A stretch of DNA of 8,425 nt from Nitrospirota bacterium (lineage in GTDB: Bacteria > Nitrospirota > Thermodesulfovibrionia > Thermodesulfovibrionales > Dissulfurispiraceae), in assembly GCA_016212685.1 (NCBI GenBank), contig JACREW010000167.1:1-8425 (forward strand), read 5' to 3'. How positions within the stretch are numbered: the stretch's first letter is position 1; the number at the start of each line of letters is the position of its first letter. The position numbers were made by a program, and so were the translations under genes. This document shows positions 5,129 to 8,425 of the stretch, piece by piece. The notes beneath the pieces are model-generated. The model worked only from the letters and a program-made list of their open reading frames with translations. It did not search any database and was not told where the DNA came from.

Positions 5129-6301
5129 ATGCTGAAAACCAGATATTTACTGCCTTACATATTGGAAGACCTAAAAGATAAAATGGTCTTTATAGGGGGT
5201 CCCCGTCAGGTAGGCAAGACCACTCTTTGCCGGAATCTTGTAGCAGGGCATTTCGGAAGTCATGCGTATTTCAATTGGGACAATAGGGCCGACAGAAAGG
5301 ACATTACTGCATCCTTATGGCCGGCAGACGCCGAACTTCTTATCTTTGACGAAATACATAAATACCGGAAGTGGAAGGGCTTTATCAAGGGTGAATACGA
5401 CAAACTGAAAGATAATTACAAATTTCTTGTTACAGGCAGTTCCCGTCTTGATGTTTATCGCAGGGGAGGCGATTCCCTTCAGGGAAGATATCACTATTAC
5501 CGGCTTCATCCATTCTCTCTCGCTGAAGTAGAAAAGATTGCTTATAACGCATCCTTATTTCATGAATTGCCTATCGGCAAGGGAACACATCATGAGGCGC
5601 TGAAAGCTCTGGATACCTTCGGTGGCTTTCCTGAACCGTTTATAAAACAAAGCACAAGACATTTGAGGCGTTGGCATAATGAGAAAAATGAGAGGATGTT
5701 CCGTGAGGACATCCTTGATGTGCAGATAATAAGGGATATCGGCAGCATGAAACTTTTAAGCGACATCCTTCCGTCAAAAGTCGGCTCCCTGCTCTCTCTT
5801 AATTCAATAAGGGAAGATATTGAAGTCAGCTTCCGCGCTGTTTCAAGCTGGATGAACATACTGGAGGCATTTTATTATCATTTCCGCATATATCCCTTTA
5901 CAGCAAAAAAGATACGCTCCCTGAAAAAAGAACCCAAGCTCTATTTGTGGGACTGGTCGGAGGTGCAGGACGAGTCCGCCAGATTTGAGAACCTCATCGC
6001 CTCACATTTATTGAAATTCGTGCATTTTATAACCGACTATGAAGGATACAATGCAGAGCTTTATTTTCTAAGGGATGTTGATAAGCGGGAGGCGGACTTT
6101 CTCGTAACCATAGATAGAAAGCCGTGGTTTACAGTAGAAGCAAAACTGAATGACACTGCCTTATCGCCGCATTTGCTCTATTTTAAGGAAAAACTTTCAA
6201 TACCTTACGCCTATCAGGTTATAAAAAAAAGCAGCGTAGACAGGCTTGAAAAGGGGATAAGGATCATCCCGGCAGGTAAATTCCTGTCGGGGCTGATATG
6301 A
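5129..6301 (+). CDS. AAA_14 / DUF4143 family ATPase
   Basis: The 390-residue protein follows the standard plan of this large family of single-gene ATPases. Walker A is GPRQVGKT at 24-31, Walker B is LLIFDEIHK with D74-E75, and a sensor-like VTGSSR occurs at 101-106, followed by GGDSLQGRYHYYRLHPFSLAE at about 113-133. The C-terminal DUF4143 part has a PD-(D/E)XK-like pattern: D323 in READFLVT and E337-A-K339 in FTVEAK. That pattern could make it a nuclease, although many members are not shown to be active. The biological role of the family is unsettled; members are widespread, often solitary and patchily distributed, which suggests transfer. It lies between a divergent phosphatase gene and hisC, 49 bases before the latter. 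Full length, with no Shine-Dalgarno and a -10 box six bases before the ATG. Confidence 0.9.
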   Translation: MLKTRYLLPYILEDLKDKMVFIGGPRQVGKTTLCRNLVAGHFGSHAYFNWDNRADRKDITASLWPADAELLIFDEIHKYRKWKGFIKGEYDKLKDNYKFLVTGSSRLDVYRRGGDSLQGRYHYYRLHPFSLAEVEKIAYNASLFHELPIGKGTHHEALKALDTFGGFPEPFIKQSTRHLRRWHNEKNERMFREDILDVQIIRDIGSMKLLSDILPSKVGSLLSLNSIREDIEVSFRAVSSWMNILEAFYYHFRIYPFTAKKIRSLKKEPKLYLWDWSEVQDESARFENLIASHLLKFVHFITDYEGYNAELYFLRDVDKREADFLVTIDRKPWFTVEAKLNDTALSPHLLYFKEKLSIPYAYQVIKKSSVDRLEKGIRIIPAGKFLSGLI

Positions 6302-6313
6302 AACACCCGCACA

Positions 6314-6342
6314 TTGACAATGGTTTTCCGCCAATTTATTAT
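6314..6342 (+). promoter_or_regulatory. Strong sigma-70 promoter of hisCB
   Basis: A perfect -35 TTGACA (6314-6319), a 17-base spacer and -10 TATTAT (6337-6342, five of six) lie in the 49-bp gap after the ATPase gene. The -10 ends eight bases before the hisC ATG, so the leader would be only about zero to two bases. The AAAGGG at 6343-6348 would then not be transcribed, and its two-base gap to the ATG is too short for a normal ribosome site. Confidence 0.7.
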
Positions 6343-6350
6343 AAAGGGCG

Positions 6351-7409
6351 ATGAAAACCATAGATTTCACAAAACTTGCGAGGCCGAATATCCGCTCGCT
6401 CAAGCCGTATGAGGCAAAGGAGACACCGTGTAAAGTCAAGCTTGATGCAAATGAAAGCCCGTATTCTTTGCCTGCCGATAAGATTTTTCAGGCTAAAAAT
6501 ATTATCGGCGGACTGAACCGCTACCCTAATCCGGAAGCCAAAAAACTAAAAAAAGCAATATCTAAAAATCTAAAGATAAATACCGACTGCATACTTTTAG
6601 GCAACGGCTCGGATGAGCTGATCTATTATCTGATAACCGCATTCGAAGGGCCTGTGCTATATCCCGTTCCCACATTTTCGATGTACGGGATAATTTCACA
6701 GGCATTGGGCGAGAAGGGCATCGGGATTCCTCTGGATAAAGAATTCGATCTCGATACGGACAAAATGCTTGCGGTTATAAAAAAATATAATCCTAAACTC
6801 ATATTCCTCAGTTCGCCGAACAATCCGACAGGAAACTGCTTTTCCGCAGACAGGATATTGAAAATCATCGAGGCATCAAAAGGCATAGTTATTGTTGACG
6901 AGGCATACCAGCCCTTTTCGAGCGAAAAAGGTTTTCTACCGTTATTAGGGGATTATAAAAACTTAGCAATTTTGAGGACGTTGAGCAAAATAGGTTTCGC
7001 AGCCCTGAGAGTAGGATTTTTAATCGGCGATCCGGGCATGATTAAAGAGGTCAATAAAGTGAGGCTTCCGTTTAACCTCAATGCGATATCCCAAACTATG
7101 GCATTAGAGGCGTTCAAGCAGAAGAAGATTGTAGATTCACGGATAAAAAATATCACTTCTGAGAGGGAAAGGCTGTTTGAGGAGTTAGATAATATCACCG
7201 GCGTATCGCCCTATCCTTCAGAGGCCAACTTCATACTGTTTAAGGCGAAAAACGCAAACGCCGTATATCGGCGATTGATAAAAGAAGGCGTGCTTATAAG
7301 AAATCTCGGCAGCGCCGTAAAGGACGCGCTGAGGGTAACGATAGGGACGCCGGAAGAGAACAGTTTCTTTATAAAGGCATTAAGAAAATCAGTCGGAGGA
7401 AAGAAATGA
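6351..7409 (+). CDS. hisC: Histidinol-phosphate aminotransferase
   Basis: HisC is a PLP-dependent class I/II aminotransferase that converts imidazole-acetol phosphate and glutamate to L-histidinol phosphate and 2-oxoglutarate. The 352 residues match the family length. Visible marks are LDANESPYSLP (31-41), LNRYPNP (55-61), LGNGSDELI (83-91), SSPNNPTGN (154-162), the cofactor aspartate in IVDEAY (D183), the PLP lysine K213 in RTLSKIGFAALRVGF with R220, and a C-terminal LRVTIGTPEEN that carries the substrate-binding arginine. The overlap with hisB (ATGA) shows co-translation. A consensus promoter lies immediately upstream. A relaxed-specificity aromatic aminotransferase role is possible in this family, but the hisB neighbour argues for histidine synthesis. 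Confidence 0.94.
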   Translation: MKTIDFTKLARPNIRSLKPYEAKETPCKVKLDANESPYSLPADKIFQAKNIIGGLNRYPNPEAKKLKKAISKNLKINTDCILLGNGSDELIYYLITAFEGPVLYPVPTFSMYGIISQALGEKGIGIPLDKEFDLDTDKMLAVIKKYNPKLIFLSSPNNPTGNCFSADRILKIIEASKGIVIVDEAYQPFSSEKGFLPLLGDYKNLAILRTLSKIGFAALRVGFLIGDPGMIKEVNKVRLPFNLNAISQTMALEAFKQKKIVDSRIKNITSERERLFEELDNITGVSPYPSEANFILFKAKNANAVYRRLIKEGVLIRNLGSAVKDALRVTIGTPEENSFFIKALRKSVGGKK

Positions 7410-7993
7410 GAAAGGCCAAAATTGAAAGGAAGACAAAAGAGACAAACATCGCCGTTGAAATAAACCTCGACGGAAGCGGAAAATATTCAATAAACACATC
7501 GATACCTTTCCTCGACCACATGCTCTCTTTGATGTGCAAACACGGGCTTTTCGACACGAAACTCAAGGCAAAGGGAGACATCGAGATCGACGACCACCAC
7601 ACCGTTGAAGACGTGGGCATAGTTATCGGCAAGGCTATAAAGCAGGCGCTCGGAGATATGAAGGGCATATCGAGATACGGACATTCATTAACACCGATGG
7701 ACGAAGCCCTTACTATTGTGGGAATCGACATCAGCGGCAGACCGTATCTTGTCTACAAAGCGGAATTCCCTAAAAAGAGTAAATTAAAGGATTTCGATCC
7801 CGACCTTATAGAGGACTTCCTTCATGCCTTTGTGAGCAACTGCGGCATTACGCTGCATGTCAACGTCCTTTACGGCAGGAATACGCATCATATAATCGAA
7901 GCGGTATTCAAGGGAATCGGAAGGGCATTACGGCAGGCGGTAACCATTGATCCGAGAGTGAAGGGATTGCCGACTACTAAAGGGAAATTGTAA
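7406..7993 (+). CDS. hisB: Imidazoleglycerol-phosphate dehydratase
   Basis: HisB (dehydratase-only form, 195 residues, normal for the family) removes water from imidazole glycerol phosphate to give imidazole acetol phosphate, the substrate of HisC. The metal-binding repeats are intact: FLDHML (35-40) and DDHHTVED (62-69) in the first half, and YGRNTHHIIEAVFKGIGRAL (146-165) in the second. The ending DPRVKGLPTTKGKL is typical. The ATG overlaps the hisC stop by four bases, with GGAGGA five bases upstream inside hisC, so the two are one operon. No histidinol-phosphate phosphatase domain is attached. In many relatives hisH follows; here no such gene starts in the 432 bases to the window edge. Confidence 0.96.
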   Translation: MRKAKIERKTKETNIAVEINLDGSGKYSINTSIPFLDHMLSLMCKHGLFDTKLKAKGDIEIDDHHTVEDVGIVIGKAIKQALGDMKGISRYGHSLTPMDEALTIVGIDISGRPYLVYKAEFPKKSKLKDFDPDLIEDFLHAFVSNCGITLHVNVLYGRNTHHIIEAVFKGIGRALRQAVTIDPRVKGLPTTKGKL

Positions 7994-8017
7994 AATCGAG
8001 CAATTCTTACGCTAATA

Positions 8018-8180
8018 ATGCAAACAGGTATGCGAAAAGCATTTAAGCGCGATACCTTATGGCGAACCCTCGCGCCGTTTAAGGGCAACTTCAGTATAAT
8101 CTTTCCATTAAGCAATAAAACAGCCAATTCAATGATCTTTATCGCATTCTTAAAGGCTTTGAGCCGTACCTGTTTTGCAT
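8018..8180. repeat. 163-bp element bounded by imperfect inverted repeats (MITE-like)
   Basis: The left end ATGCAAACAGGTA (8018-8030) is the reverse complement of the right end TACCTGTTTTGCAT (8167-8180) apart from one extra A. Similarity continues inward for some 35 bases with small gaps: left AAAAGCATTTAAG-CGCGATA against the reverse complement of the right arm, CAAAGCCTTTAAGAATGCGATA. A small hairpin ATGC-GAAAA-GCAT lies in the left arm and GGCG/CGCC inside. It could be a miniature transposable element or another mobile structured repeat, or could act as an RNA hairpin downstream of hisB. No target-site duplication was found by eye. Confidence 0.55.
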
Positions 8181-8196
8181 AAAAATCGCTTACCTT

Positions 8197-8298
8197 TTAT
8201 TTCATTGCCGGCAACAGTCCGCCGATGCCCTTTAGCACGTCTTCAACCGGAGAGGTTATAGCCCTTCCAAGCTCGTCGAATACTTTCTTTTGGCTCAT
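8197..8298 (-). CDS. Hypothetical micro-ORF (33 aa), doubtful
   Basis: ATG at 8298 to TAA at 8197 encodes MSQKKVFDELGRAITSPVED and then VLKGIGGLLPAMK, a plausible amphipathic small protein with no family that I recognise. No Shine-Dalgarno is seen. The frame stays open after the TAA across the inverted-repeat element, and upstream of the ATG back to a stop at about 8380, so it could also be a fragment of a decayed longer gene or chance. Confidence 0.2.
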   Translation of the reverse strand: MSQKKVFDELGRAITSPVEDVLKGIGGLLPAMK

Positions 8299-8425
8299 CG
8301 TGTAAGAGAGTGGGTAAAGCAAGCGGCTTTTATGGCAGGGAAGGCATAACTGACAAAGATTTGAGGGTTTTAAAAGAGGCTAAAAATCTGGCATGATAAC
8401 TGGATGCAAAAAAAGAGGCGACTAC

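Larger units (their letters stand above)
7994..8425. other. 432-bp region without a convincing gene
   Basis: After hisB I see no recognisable gene. The stretch holds an inverted-repeat-bounded element (8018-8180), a 33-codon frame on the minus strand (8197-8298) and a 28-codon plus-strand frame (GTG 8310 to TGA 8396, VGKASGFYGREGITDKDL then RVLKEAKNLA). The two small frames have no strong ribosome site. No classical stem plus T-run terminator is visible behind hisB. Confidence 0.6.

Noticed and set aside
8298..8371. CLPCH, a CxxCH haem-binding pattern in the minus-strand frame upstream of the 33-codon ORF
   Set aside because: No start codon or signal peptide precedes it and the pattern is short enough to arise by chance.
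8310..8396. Plus-strand 28-codon frame starting GTG with gene-like wording (GITDKDLRVLKEAKNLA)
   Set aside because: Too short, no ribosome site, no recognised family; recorded only within the intergenic description.
7994..8425. Start of hisH or another histidine gene
   Set aside because: No frame in this stretch shows the amidotransferase motifs or sufficient length.

Overview
The window looks like a chromosomal segment of a Gram-negative environmental bacterium of moderate G+C content. Gene style (a histidine operon fragment next to a bisphosphatase/inositol phosphatase, plus a synthetase-ACP-acyltransferase fusion) would suit Nitrospirota or a deltaproteobacterial-type lineage. That placement is a guess from gene content, not a measurement.

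Layout, left to right. Bases 1-2372 (minus) hold most of a three-domain lipid enzyme: acyl-AMP ligase, acyl carrier domain and PlsC-type acyltransferase, cut by the left edge. Directly upstream of it, on the same strand and with no spacer, lies a type II toxin-antitoxin pair: a RelE/ParE-family toxin (2373-2699) and a Phd/YefM antitoxin (2705-2980). Bases 2981-3242 hold the antitoxin promoter and a possible decayed small reading frame. Bases 3209-4204 are a tandem duplication of ORF6N-domain genes on the minus strand. One copy is broken by an in-frame TAG, and the other is shortened by about 47 codons near its 3' end. They follow, by a one-base overlap, an inositol-monophosphatase-family gene (4204-4998).

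A 130-bp divergent intergenic region carries two 28-bp direct repeats, the second lying across a promoter. Next is a plus-strand AAA_14/DUF4143 ATPase (5129-6301), then hisC (6351-7409) and hisB (7406-7993), which overlap and form a histidine-biosynthesis operon. The last 432 bases have no convincing gene. They hold a 163-bp element with inverted-repeat ends (8018-8180) and two tiny open frames.

How the parts relate. hisC and hisB catalyse two late steps of histidine synthesis, and the ligase fusion probably activates and transfers acyl groups to a lipid acceptor. The toxin-antitoxin pair, the ORF6N genes and the AAA_14 ATPase are accessory genes placed among these housekeeping genes. Three genes (the phosphatase, the ATPase and hisC) have promoter -10 boxes only 6-8 bases before their start codons, which suggests leaderless transcripts. 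No clear new multi-gene system is evident. The most notable signals are the repeat-bearing ATPase promoter, an octanucleotide tandem repeat inside the ligase gene, the decaying ORF6N duplication and the inverted-repeat element after hisB.
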